Positions 53,438 to 64,000 of a DNA stretch of 64,000 nucleotides are shown piece by piece; position 1 is the stretch's first letter; each line of letters opens with the position of its first letter. Both the position numbers and the translations under genes were made by a program. The notes under the pieces are model-generated. The model was not told the origin of the DNA, searched no databases, and saw only the letters and a program-made list of their open reading frames with translations. Source of the stretch: Spiroplasma_E sp902809815 (GTDB taxonomy: Bacteria > Bacillota_I > Bacilli_A > Mycoplasmatales > VBWQ01); the NCBI RefSeq assembly GCF_964030925.1, contig NZ_OZ034992.1, positions 124,001 through 188,000 on the forward strand, given 5' to 3'.

Positions 53438-53825
53438 TTGAAAAAAACCTAAATTATCACGTTCAAATAGTACTGATAGTGCGATAAGTTCACTTTCTTC
53501 TGAATTTGAAGAAAATGATTATTCTATTATTGATATCGATAAAATATTAAGAGAACTTAATAGTTATAGTTTTCCACAGTATAGTGATTTAGAAAGCAGT
53601 ACTGAATCATCTCGTCAAGAATTTAATCATTGTCTTACTAGAACAGCATCTAGTGATAGTGGCATTTGTTCTGGTCAGATTACTCCTAAACCAGTTAGTA
53701 CAAATCCTTTTGATGATGAAAGCGATGATGAAGAACTTGCTGGTAATACTATTAATGAATCTAATAATTTAGTAAATACTGTACCATTACCATCCAAATC
53801 AACTTCAAAATTAAATTTTTCTTAA
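53430..53825 (+). CDS. Ser/Asp/Glu-rich disordered protein with an NPF motif
   Basis: 131 aa from ATG 53430 (no good SD). Mostly disordered: Ser/Thr-rich (SRSNSTDSAISSLSSEF), an acidic run around VSTNPFDDESDDEELAG, and a Ser/Lys end. The codons before the ATG can be reached by -1 slippage at A AAA AAC (53440-53448) from the frame reading DEWIIEK. NPF followed by acidic residues is the ligand type for eukaryotic EH domains, so a host-directed role is imaginable but unproven. Confidence 0.5.
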
Positions 53826-53907
53826 TTGATAATTAATTTTATATTTTTCTTTATAATTTATATGATACGATGTAATCATATAAGTAAAAGAAACAGGTGT
53901 ATATTAT

Positions 53908-55005
53908 ATGTTAACTGCTGGTATCGTTGGTTTACCTAATGTAGGTAAATCAACATTATTTAAAGCCATTACCAATTCACAAGTATTAATTGAAAATTAT
54001 CCTTTCGCTACTATAAAACCAAATATTGGTAGCGTTCCAGTCAATGATTCAAGAATTTTAAATTTAATAAAAATCTTTAATCCACAAAAAATTGTACCAA
54101 CAATTTTAGAATTACATGATATTGCCGGACTTGTCAAAGGTGCTAGTAAAGGTGAAGGATTAGGTAATCAATTTCTTGCTAATATTAGAACAGTTGATGC
54201 AATATGCGAAGTTATTCGTTGTTTTGATGATATTAATGTTAGTCATGTTGAAAATAAAATTGATCCAATTAATGATTTTGAAATTATTGAATTGGAATTA
54301 ATGTTAGCTGATCAAGAAGTAATAAGTAAACGAAAAGAAAAAGTTCGTAAAAAATCGCAAATAACTAGAGATAAACAAGGTATTGCTGAGGTAGCTTTAT
54401 TAGAAAAAATTAATAATGAATTAAACAATGGTGTTGCTATTCGTAATCAAAAGTTAAGTTCAGAAGAATTACTAATGATTAAACCTTATAATTTTTTAAC
54501 TGCTAAACCAATAATTGTTATTGCTAATATTAATGAAAAAGATTTAATAACTAAAACCAATAAATATGTTGAACAATTACAACAATATATGAGCAAAAAA
54601 AATATTACTGTAATTGTTGTTTGTGCTAAGACAGAATGTGAACTTTCTGAATTTGAAGCAGAAGAAAAAAAAGAAATGTTTAAAGAGTTAAATATTTTTG
54701 AATCAGGAATTGATCAAATTGTATTAGCAACTTATAAACTATTAAATTTAGGTACTTATTTTACTGTTGGACCCAAAGAAGTTCATGCTTGAACTTTTAT
54801 TAAAGGAATGAAAGCACCAGAGTGTGCTGGTATCATTCATACAGATTTCATGAAAGGTTTTATTAGACTTAAAGTTTATAATTATCAAGATATAGAATTA
54901 TTGGGTAGTGAAAAAAATGTTCAGGAAAAGGGAAAAATGAGAGTTGAAGGTAAAAATTATATAGTTGAAGATGGTGATATTTGTCATTTCCTTTTTAATG
55001 TTTAG
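53908..55005 (+). CDS. ychF: Ribosome-associated GTPase/ATPase YchF (OLA1 family)
   Basis: 365 aa with one TGA Trp. G1 GLPNVGKST at residues 8-16, G3 DIAGLVKGASKGEGLGN, the YchF coiled-coil insert (EKVRKKSQITRDKQG), and the C-terminal TGS-like domain (APECAGIIHTDFMKGFIRLKV, VEDGDICHFLFNV). Full length for the family. Prefers ATP over GTP in known members and binds ribosomes. Start of the stable core region. Confidence 0.95.
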
Positions 55006-55090
55006 TTTTAAGATAATATTAATTATAAAAAGGTTATAGTTTTGTTATAATTAATTTGAAAATATACTAGCAAGAAAGGAAAAAATTATT

Positions 55091-55594
55091 ATGTTAAAAA
55101 GTAATTTACAAAATCCTGATTCTGACATTCAAGAAAACAATTATGTTCCAAATAAAAAAACTAAAAAGTTTGATGTTTTTAATAAAATAAAAGTTTCAAG
55201 GGCTTTACTTTTTTGATCACCAATTGTGCAAATTATTGGTAGTATTGCTTTTTTAATACTATTAATAGTTAATGCATTTGTTGGGCAAAAAATGGGGTTT
55301 GAATTTAGTAAACTGCAATTAGCTTTATCATTATCATATGTTGGAATTGCAATTTTAGTCAGTATTATTTGTTTTATGATACCAGCAAAGAAACTTAAAA
55401 AGAAATCTTCATTTAGAATTACTGCTATTTCAACATTAATATTATCAACATTAATGTTAAGCGGTAGTCTAGTTTTTTGATCAATACCAGTATTACTATT
55501 TTTTTCATTAATATCATTAATTGTATGAATATGTGAAGTAATAGCAGCGATTATTTTAATTTTAGTAGTTGAAGAATTGCCTAATGAAAAATAA
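55091..55594 (+). CDS. Membrane protein, about four helices
   Basis: 167 aa. A charged 40-residue N-terminus, then four hydrophobic helices (IIGSIAFLILLIVNAFV; SYVGIAILVSIICFMI; ISTLILSTLMLSGSLVF; ISLIVWICEVIAAIILILVV). SD AAAGGA. Family unknown to me. First of three consecutive membrane genes that look like one operon (gaps of about 14 nt). Confidence 0.75.
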
Positions 55595-55608
55595 AGTAGG
55601 TGAAAATA

Positions 55609-56268
55609 ATGAAAATTAAAGATTTAGATAATATTAAAAACAAAGAAACATATTTTATTCCATATGAACAAAAGACTAAAAATGCATATTTTGTTTATTT
55701 GGCAATATCAATAGTTCTTTTTTTATCAGTTTTTATTTTTTCTTTATTTGCTGCTATTAATGTATCAAAATATAAATTATATAATGTAAAACTTACTGAT
55801 TTTAATTATCCTATTTTGATTTTATTTTATGCTCCAATTGTTTGTTTAATTGCAATTACTGTAAGTATGATTTTATTAATATTTGCTCCCAGAGTAAGTA
55901 TTGTCTCTTCAAAGTATAGCAGTAGAATGTTTTATACTGCTTTTTGATTATTAATTCTTAGTGTAATGTTAAGTTCAGAAGTACAATTAACTTATATTTC
56001 ACAATCTGGAATATTATATAATGAAAATTATCATTGAATTAATCCAATTATTGCAAGAATATTTATTATTTTTAGTCTTTTTTTAATTTTGATTACACAA
56101 CTATTTTTTTGAATTATGCGTAGAAAGTTTACATTTATGAACTCAGATTATGAAATTTATACTACTAGAAGTATGGAAAAAAAACAAAGACGAATTAGAA
56201 AACAAGAATTAAAAAAAAATAAAAAACAAGAAAAGGAATTTAGTAAAAAAACTTTGAATATTAAATAA
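55609..56268 (+). CDS. Membrane protein with Lys-rich tail
   Basis: 219 aa, ATG 55609 at 7 nt from TAGGTG. Four hydrophobic helices and a cytosolic, strongly basic tail (KKQRRIRKQELKKNKKQEKE). Unknown function; same style as both neighbours, which may be diverged paralogs. Confidence 0.75.
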
Positions 56269-56282
56269 GGGGGGGCAGATTT

Positions 56283-57086
56283 ATGAGAATTCGTAATTGG
56301 TGGTTTATTAGTTTTTATTTATTATTAAGCACATTTATTATTTATGAATTATTTTTTTTAATTGCTTTGTCAAAAAATACAGTTTTAAAAGATTTATATT
56401 ATTATGGTTTTGAAATTGCAGAACCTTCACCAAGTTTTAATCCTTCAAGTTATACTGCAATTTATTATTTACCAGTAATAGGTTTAGTTGTAAGCAGTTT
56501 CGGTTTGATTAGTTGTATTTTTACGGCAAGAGTTTTTCTTGAAAAATCTCCTCGTTTTAAATTTGTATTTTTAGTTGTAAACTTTATAATTTTTGTTGTT
56601 GGATTTTTGATAAGTTTTTCTGGTCAATTGCTTTATTGTGAATGAAGTAATGATAGTGCACAAATAATACCTAATAGAGGAGGAACGATTGAAGTACCAA
56701 GCTTTTATTATAGAAATTGAGTTTCTTCAACTATTGTTTGATCAATTTTTGGTTTTTATTTTGCATTACTTGTTGCAGCAGTTATTTTATTACTTAAATT
56801 AAATTTAATTAATGTTCAAACATATCACTTTTATCGTCAACGTATTGAAGCAGCAATTGATTTTGAACCAGAATTAAAACAACCATTACCAAGTTCTAAT
56901 GAATTTGATCCAAATGATACACAGACTATTACAATTTTTCTTGATGAAGAAGTAAATGAAAAATTACAATCTAAAACTAATCGTAAAAAAATAATGAAAT
57001 CCTCTAAAAATAATAATAAAAAATTAAATTCTAAAAAAAAGACTAATAAAGTAGAAAAAAAAGTTAATAAGATTAAAAAATCTTAA
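56283..57086 (+). CDS. Membrane protein with long basic tail
   Basis: 267 aa behind an unusual G7 run (AAGGGGGGG). Four helices, an extracytoplasmic loop with SPSFNPSSYTAIYYLP, then a cytosolic tail ending in a Lys/Asn repeat (KKLNSKKKTNKVEKKVNKIK). Unknown. The tail suggests nucleic-acid or acidic-lipid contact. Confidence 0.75.
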
Positions 57087-57108
57087 ATTAAATAAAGATG
57101 GTGAAAAT

Positions 57109-58554
57109 ATGAAAATTCGTGTACGATATGCACCTAGTCCTACTGGGTATTTACATATTGGTGGTGCTAGAACAGCATTATTTAATTATTTATTTGCAAA
57201 AAATAACAAAGGAGATTTTATAGTTAGAATTGAAGATACTGATTTAGAACGTAATATTGAAGATGGAATTAGTTCACAATTAGATAATTTACGTTGAATG
57301 GGAATAATTCCTGATGAAACTATTGATTTACCAGGTAAATATGGTCCTTATAAACAAACTGAACGTTTAAATATATATATTCAACATGCACTAATACTAA
57401 TAAAAGAAAAAAAAGCATATTATTGTTTTTGTACACCTCAATATCTAGAAGAAATGCGTAAGAAACAAGCAGATAAAAATATTTTAGCTTTCCAGTATGA
57501 TGGAACATGTTCAAAATTAGAGCAGTCTGTAATTGAAGAAAATTTACAAAATAAAATTTCATATGCTATTAGAGTTAAAATTCCCACTAATAAAAGTTAT
57601 AAAATTAAAGATTTAGTTCGTGGTAATGTTGAATTTAATTCAGTAGACTTAGGAGATTATATTATTATTAAATCAAATGGAGTCGCTACTTATAATTTTG
57701 CTGTTGTTATTGATGATCATTTAATGGAAATAAGTCATGTTTTTCGTGGTGAAGAACATTTGTCAAATACACCAAAACAATTAGTTATTTATGAATATTT
57801 TAATTGGAAAATGCCAATTTTTGCCCACTTAACATTAATTGTTAATAATAAACGTAAAAAATTATCAAAACGTGATGGTAACATTATCCAATTTATTCAT
57901 CAATATCGTAAAGAAGGATATTTGCCAGAAGCAATTTTTAATTTTATTGCTTTATTAGGATGAAGTTCGCATGAAGAAAAAGAAATTTATACTAAAGAAC
58001 AATTAATTAAATTATTTACCCCAAAATATTTAAGTAAAGCACCAAGTATGTTTGATCCAGAAAAATTAGTGTGAATGAATAATTATTATATTAAAAGATT
58101 AAATGTTGAACAATACTTAGCTTTAGTTACACCTTTTATTAAAGAAAAATATAATTGAAATAGCAAAACTATTGAATGATGAAAAGAAGTATTATTAATT
58201 TATCAATCACAGTTAGAATATGGTAGTCAAATTAATGAATTGGTAAGTTTATTTTTTAAAAATAATTTTAAGGTAGATATAGAAGCAAAGACTTTTTTGA
58301 ATGATAATGAATGTAACTTAGTTTGTACAGCATTTATTAAAAAGATTATTGATTGTAAAAATTGAACTAGTGATAATATTAAAAACATTATTAATGAAGT
58401 TAAAAAAGAAACTAATGTTAACGGTAAATTATTATTTATGCCAATTAGAATTATTACAACAGGACAAATGCATGGACCTGATTTAGTTAGCACCATTAAA
58501 CTATTAGGTTATGATACCATTATTAATAATGTTAAATTAAATTTTAAATATTAA
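57109..58554 (+). CDS. gltX: Glutamyl-tRNA synthetase
   Basis: 481 aa, class I. HIGH-type motif YLHIGGARTA near residue 16, KMSKS-type KKLSKRDG near 250, and VFRGEEHLSNTPKQ between them. Charges tRNA-Glu and, in organisms lacking GlnRS, also tRNA-Gln. Complete, seven or more TGA Trp codons. Confidence 0.96.
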
Positions 58555-58745
58555 AGAAAAATAAATATTATTACTTATACTAGAAAATATAATATTTGCT
58601 TTTGTTATAAATAAAAATTATAAAATTGTTCTTTTTACTCAAAATAATTACTAAAATAGAAGAAAAATTTTATATTATGTTACTATTAAAATAAAAAAAT
58701 AATAATACCTAAAATTTATAAGATATTAATGAGAGGTTAAAATTT
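58555..58745. other. Intergenic region
   Basis: AT-rich gap before the HD gene. Possible -10 boxes (TATAAT-like) but no clear promoter pair or hairpin. Confidence 0.35.
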
Positions 58746-59939
58746 ATGTCAAGCAATAATTATAAAGTAACTTTTATTCGTGACGCTATACACAAAAATA
58801 TTAATATCAGCGAACCCGTTATTCAGGCGTTAATATCTTGTAAAGAATTTCAAAGATTAAGATGAATTAATCAACTTGGTGGTGTGCAAATTGCTTTTCC
58901 TAATGCAACTCATACTAGATATGTTCATAGTATCGGTGTTTACCATATATTAAATCGTGTTCTTAGTGAAGTTGAAGGCTCTTCTTTATTAACTAAAGAG
59001 GAAAAAACAAACATTAAAATTGCTGGTTTATTACATGATTTAGGACACGGTCCTTTTTCACACACTTTTGAAAAAATCATAAACCTTAATGTTAATAAAA
59101 AAGAAAATTTTACTCATGAAGATTATACTTGTGCTATTATTAATGATAATAGTACTGAAATTAACATGATTTTAAAACAATTTAATATTAATATTAATGC
59201 TATTATTGGTATCCTTAAGAAGGATTATAAAAATTATCCTAAATATCAAATTCAATTGGTATCATCGCAATTAGATTGTGATCGTATTGATTATTTAATG
59301 CGTGATGGATATTTTACAGGAGTTGGTTATGGAAGTATTGATATTGATTGAATTATTACGAATATGATAATTGATATTAAAGAGGGTTTAGTTTTTTCAT
59401 ACAAGGCAATTTCTGCTATTGAAAATTATTTAATCACAAGGTTCCATATGTATTCTCAAGTTTATTATCATAAAAGTGGAATTCTTTTTGATCTTAATTT
59501 ACAAAAATTATTTTCAAGAATAACTGAATTATATTTTGATAAAACTTATTCATTTAAAGTCAATATTCATGATTTTATTGCTATTTTTGAGGGAAAAAGC
59601 GTTGAAATACAAACATATTTAAATTGAACAGATGCTACTTTAATTAAGTTAATGCAAGATATTATTAATTTTGAAAAAGATAATGAGTTAGTAAAAATAT
59701 CAAAAGTAATTTTATTTTGTTTTAACTGAGAAAATGAATTGTTGTTATTAACAAGTGAAAATAACACTAATGTTATTGGTGTTAAACAAGATTTAAAAAA
59801 TTTACTTTATTATTTTAAAAAAGATCCAATTATTATTAAAACAAAAAACGAAGAATATATTACTTTAGAAAAAATCTCACAAATTTTGCAAGATCCAATT
59901 AAAGCACCAAATACAATTTATTTTTTAAAAAAGAAATAG
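58746..59939 (+). CDS. HD-domain phosphohydrolase, SAMHD1/YwfO-like
   Basis: 397 aa. Motifs in order: THTRYVHSIGVYH, the HD pair in GLLHDLGHGPFSHTFE, and SSQLDCDRIDYLMRDGYFTGVGYG, which is the signature of dNTP triphosphohydrolases of the SAMHD1 type. Likely hydrolyses dNTPs (or a related nucleotide) and controls nucleotide pools. Full length. Followed by an unknown gene after 31 nt. Confidence 0.9.
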
Positions 59940-59970
59940 AAATTTAAAAGTATTATAAAATGAGGTAATT

Positions 59971-61061
59971 ATGAAAATTTTAAAATCAATTAATAAAATT
60001 TTTGAGTATCCAAATATTTTAGATTTAACGTCAGGAGATTTTTACTTAAATTCACATGAGTATCATTTAGCAACGCAAGAAGTAATAGTGATATTGGGTG
60101 TATTAATTAATAAAGAAAAAATTGAAAATGCTATTAAAACTTTAAATTTTACTTGAATAAATTTTAAAGAAAAAGTAATTGTTTATTTTTCTATTTTTGC
60201 CTACCTTATAATAGGTAATGAATATAATGATTTAAAATCAGTTAAAATAAATCAAATTAAATTTAAAGATAATACGTTAAAAATTAAATTTAAAGAAAAA
60301 TTACTTACAATGATTAATAAGTTTCCAAGAACTTTGCATTTAACTAATGTTTTGGGTAATGATAATGATCGCGCTAATATGTATGCAGTTAACGCTATTT
60401 TAAATATTAAAAAAGGGATTGGATATGATAATTTTCATATTACTCTTTTTTCAGTATATCAATCGTTAGAATTAAAATTAAAGCATTGTTTAAGAAAATA
60501 TATTCAAGTTGAACCTTCAGCTAGTAAGAAAAAATTTAATTTTCATAATTTAATACGATTGATTAAATTAATTAGTACTACAAGAGTTGAAAGTGAGGAA
60601 ATGAGTAAAATATTATTAAACTTAAGAGAACGTTTGCGTTATTTTGAACAAATTAATCCTGGCGGTCAAGCAGCAAGATATGAAGCTGAGATAAATCATA
60701 ATTATTTTCATAATTTAAATTCGTATATAATTAATGAACAAGAATTACTAAGTAATTTTGTCAAGGCTTTAAGTTTATTACAAGAATTATATTTAAAATT
60801 AATAGAATTATATAAAGATGATAATACTAAAGTTAAAATGCAAAAAAAATTGATTTAGAATTAGTTAAAGTTTCAGGAATTAAAATCGAAGATGATCCAA
60901 AAAAAAATAATGATAAATTAAGAAATGTGCTTGATAATCAAATTTTTGGTAACTATCAAGAATTAATTGATTTAAATTACAATGATGTTGCTATTTTGGA
61001 ATTTTTAATCAGAATTGGATTTATACAGTATGTTAATGATACAATTGAACAACTTTTATAA
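59971..61061 (+). pseudogene. Protein of unknown function with a -1 frame break at A8
   Basis: First frame 59971-60858 (295 aa). It includes NVLGNDNDRANMYAVNAIL and helices YQSLELKLKHCLRKYI and INPGGQAARYEAEIN, and stops right after an A8 tract at 60842-60849. The -1 frame goes on IDLELVKVSGIKIEDDPK to IEQLL and a stop at 61061. One more A, or slippage on the run, gives a protein of about 363 aa. No family recognised; resembles a helical HEPN-like or substrate-binding protein only loosely. Could be a sequencing error, a pseudogene or real slippage. Confidence 0.55.
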
Positions 61062-61087
61062 AAAAGTATTTATTTTTACTTTTTTAT
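61058..61087 (+). terminator. Intrinsic terminator before argS
   Basis: Perfect 11-bp stem ATAAAAAAGTA / TACTTTTTTAT, overlapping the preceding stop codon. Confidence 0.7.
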
Positions 61088-61110
61088 ATGATATAAATTA
61101 AATTTATGAG

Positions 61111-61116
61111 TATAAT
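61111..61116 (+). promoter_or_regulatory. -10 box of argS
   Basis: TATAAT 29 nt before the GTG start, directly after the terminator at 61058-61087. No convincing -35. Confidence 0.5.
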
Positions 61117-61144
61117 ATTTTAGATATTGAAAGGGGTCTGAACT

Positions 61145-62785
61145 GTGGACAGTTATGTTATTAATGAACTCACTACTATTATTCTTGATGCAGTAGCATT
61201 TGCAAATTATGAAATAGAATTGAATCAGGTTGTTATTGAAATTAATAAAAATAATGACTTAGGTGATTATTCTACATCAATAGCAATGATATTAGCAAAA
61301 AAATATAAACAAAAACCATTAGACATTGCTGAAATTATAGTTAAAAATATTCATCAGAAACACCCATTAATTAAAAAAATTGATTATATTACTCCTGGTT
61401 TTATTAATATTAATATTAATGTTGAAGTATTTAGTTTGTTATTAATGAAAATTATTAATGAGAAATCATTATATGGTCAATCTAATAAAAAAAATATTAC
61501 TTATAATATTGAATTTATTAGTGCTAATCCAACCGGACTTTTACATTTAGGACATGCAAGAAATGCGGCTATTGGTGATAGTTTAGCTAATATATTAGAA
61601 CATAGAGGATATAATATAGTTAGAGAATACTATATTAATGATGCTGGTAATCAAATTAATGTTTTGGCCAATTCAATTTTCATAAATTATCAAAATCTTT
61701 GTGGCAATGCTGTTGAATTACCAAAAGAAAGTTATCGTGGTTCTGAAATTTTAGCTGCTGCACAATCATTTTTGAAATTAAATGGTAATAAATTTGCAAA
61801 TAAACCTTTTGATGAAACTTCTTCTTTAATTTTTAAAGAATTTGGTATTAATTATATGCTTTCAGAAATTAAAAAAGATTTAAAAAAATTTAAAGTTAAA
61901 ATTAATATTTGATTTTCTGAATCATTTTTATATAAAGAAAATATTATTTCTAATTTAATCAAACAATTTGAAATGCAAGGCAATACTTATCAACTTGATG
62001 GTGCTATTTTTTTAAAAACTACTTTATTTGAAGATGATAAAGATCGTGTAATTGTTAAGAAAGACAAAACTTATACATATATGCTTCCTGACTTAGCTTA
62101 TCATCATATTAAATTTCAACGTAGTGATGTGTTAATTAATATTTGAGGAGCAGATCATTATGGCTATATTCCACGAATTAAAGCGGGATTATATATGCTT
62201 AATAATGATGCCACTAAACTTGATATTTTATGTATGCAAATGGTAAAGGTTATTGATAATGGTAAAGAACAAAAAATGTCAAAAAGAGCAGGAACATCAA
62301 TAACTTTAAGACATATGATAGATTTAATTGGAAAGGATGCTTTACGTTATTTTTTAGTATCAAGATCAGTTGAATCACATCTTGATATTGATTTAGCACT
62401 TGCTAAACAACAATCTAACGAAAATCCTGTTTATTATGCTCAATATGTTCATGCGCGTATAAATCAAATTATAGAGAATTATCCAAAATTTGAAATTGCA
62501 AATAGTATTAATTTATTAACAGAACAAAAGGAAAAAGAATTATTGATTACATTAGATGAATATATAATTATTTTGCAAAAAATTGAAAAACAGCATCAAC
62601 CACATTTGCTTACAAATTATATTCAAAAATTAGCTAAGTTATTTCATTCTTATTATAATAAACATAAAGTTATTAGTGAAGATCAACAATTAACAATTCA
62701 ACGATTAACATTAGTTTTAGCAATAAAACAAATAATGGCAAATGCTTTAAATTTAATTGGTGTGGATGCGCCTAAAAAGATGTAA
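61145..62785 (+). CDS. argS: Arginyl-tRNA synthetase
   Basis: 546 aa, GTG start behind AAAGGGG (8 nt). SANPTGLLHLGHARNAAIGD is the HIGH region near residue 132. WGADHYGYIPR and EQKMSKRAGTSITL near 377 mark the KMSKS region. The C-terminal helical anticodon-binding domain ends GVDAPKKM. Complete. Confidence 0.96.
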
Positions 62786-62836
62786 AAAATATATTTTTTA
62801 TTATTTATAATATACAATTTAGAAGGTGATTAAGAA

Positions 62837-63244
62837 ATGCAAAACAAACAAACATTAGTAGAAGTAGCATATAGTTTTTTATGCAAAAAGAAAAAAAGCA
62901 GTTTTAATGAAATTTGAACACATGTTAAAAAACAATGTAATATTTCTAAAGAAGATGAAGAAAAAATTGCTGGTGAACTTTATACTGGAATTATTTTAAA
63001 TACCAATTTTTTCTTAAAAAATGATAAACTTTGATATCCACGTAATGAAGTCTCATTAGAGGAAATTAAAAAACATATGACAAGAGTAGAAATTCCAAGT
63101 AATACAAAAGAAGAAATTGATAGTACTGAAACAGTTACAGATAATGATGAAACTATAGATTTAAGTGAAGACGTAGAAGATGAAGATGATGATTTAAATA
63201 CCATTAGTATTCAACCATTAGAAGATAGTTATGATGATGAATAA
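62837..63244 (+). CDS. rpoE: RNA polymerase delta subunit
   Basis: 135 aa. The N-terminal winged-helix HARE-type domain (TLVEVAYSFLCKKKKSSFNEIW; TGIILNTNFFLKNDKLWYPR) is followed by an acidic disordered tail (DLSEDVEDEDDDLNTIS). Typical of the Firmicutes/Mollicutes delta factor, which promotes recycling of RNA polymerase. It stands before pyrG as in Bacillus subtilis, which supports the call. Confidence 0.9.
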
Positions 63245-63278
63245 TAATGATATTATTTTAATATTTAGGAGAAAACTA

Positions 63279-64000
63279 ATGAATTCAAAGTATATATTTA
63301 TTACTGGTGGTGTTGTATCATCTTTAGGTAAAGGAATTACAGCAGCATCGCTTGGGCGTATATTAAAGCAAAAAAATATTAAGATTTTTATGCAAAAATT
63401 TGACCCTTATATTAATGTTGACCCAGGTACTATGAGTCCTTATCAACATGGTGAAGTATATGTAACTAGTGATGGTGCTGAAACTGATTTAGATTTAGGT
63501 CATTATGAACGTTTTATTGATGAAAATCTGACTAGAGACTCCAATATTACTGCCGGAAAAGTATACCAAACTGTTTTAAAAAAGGAACGCGATGGTTTTT
63601 ATGAAGGGAAAACTGTACAAGTTGTACCACATGTTACTGATGAAATTAAAAAACATATTTTTAATTCCGCAATTAATAGTAAGGCTGATGTTATTATTAC
63701 CGAAATTGGTGGAACAGTTGGTGATATTGAATCATTAGCTTTTATTGAAGCCATTAGACAAGTTAAAAACGAAAAAGGTCATGAAAATGTTATTGTTATT
63801 CATACTACATTAATTCCTTATTTACATTCGGTTGGTGAATTTAAAACGAAACCCAGTCAACATTCAGTAAAAGAAATATTATCATTAGGTATTCAACCTG
63901 ATATTTTGGTTTGTCGTAGTGAAACTATGCCACCTGATCATATTTTTGATAAATTATCTTTATTTTGTAATATTAAACGCAGGCATGTTTTAGCAATTCC
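63279..64000 (+). CDS. pyrG: CTP synthase, N-terminal part (runs off the edge)
   Basis: 240 codons visible. FITGGVVSSLGKGITAASLGR is the P-loop; FDPYINVDPGTMSPYQHGE and TDLDLGHYERF are family signatures. Makes CTP from UTP, ATP and glutamine. Behind TTAGGAG. The glutaminase domain is beyond the window. Confidence 0.95.
   Translation, partial: MNSKYIFITGGVVSSLGKGITAASLGRILKQKNIKIFMQKFDPYINVDPGTMSPYQHGEVYVTSDGAETDLDLGHYERFIDENLTRDSNITAGKVYQTVLKKERDGFYEGKTVQVVPHVTDEIKKHIFNSAINSKADVIITEIGGTVGDIESLAFIEAIRQVKNEKGHENVIVIHTTLIPYLHSVGEFKTKPSQHSVKEILSLGIQPDILVCRSETMPPDHIFDKLSLFCNIKRRHVLAI

Overview
The window is from a Spiroplasma chromosome, probably of the citri/poulsonii/chrysopicola type. It is extremely AT-rich. 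TGA is read as tryptophan throughout (genetic code 4), because nearly every real gene only stays open when TGA is translated. The gene content fits: plectrovirus (SpV1-type) prophage copies, many insertion sequences, and minimal-genome housekeeping genes. Genus assignment is inference from these traits; no 16S gene is present.

Layout. 1-350: 5' end of a plectrovirus copy (P0). 412-9488: packaging and structural genes of a tailed phage (small and large terminase, portal, an 872-residue structural protein) cut by two IS5-type elements, then an acidic 312-aa protein. 9554-14879: an IS-rich stretch (two IS5 pieces, two inverted IS3-type copies) around a GNAT acetyltransferase and a decapitated glpX. 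15159-17255: a large coiled-coil protein. 17392-18552: IS5. 18760-23353: chromosomal genes (HU, alpha/beta hydrolase, NADH oxidase/CoA-disulfide reductase, dicarboxylate symporter). 23880-48490: a plectrovirus province with P1 (+), two tandem copies P3 and P2 (-) lying tail to tail with P1, then an HNH gene and a potD remnant, then the 3' half of a divergent copy, P4 (+). 48637-53825: an IS-split 1159-aa coiled-coil protein and a Ser/Asp/Glu-rich tail gene. 53908-64000: stable core (ychF, three membrane proteins, gltX, HD hydrolase, a frameshifted unknown, argS, rpoE, start of pyrG).

The plectrovirus gene order, best read in P1 and P2, is: HUH replication initiator, small basic protein (possible ssDNA binder), zinc finger, 287-aa protein, four small membrane/coat-type proteins, further small membrane proteins, a signal-peptide-bearing pIII-like protein with a C-terminal membrane anchor, and a Zot/gpI-type assembly ATPase. 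The order resembles filamentous phages. The Rep-proximal region is a variable slot: empty in P1, a 155-aa tail-anchored gene in P2, and a long N-terminal extension fused to the next gene in P3.

Most striking observation. Between rep and the next gene, P1 and P2 each carry a hairpin whose loop is complementary over 10 nt to the Shine-Dalgarno region of BOTH flanking genes. The two phage copies use entirely different sequences (AAATCTTGGG against CAGCGACGGA), yet loop and both leaders have changed together. This points to a loop-leader RNA pairing switch, or a shared operator, controlling replication genes. Further RNA/DNA structure includes a Shine-Dalgarno-masking switch before the 287-aa gene and GC-rich hairpin clusters after the ATPase gene.
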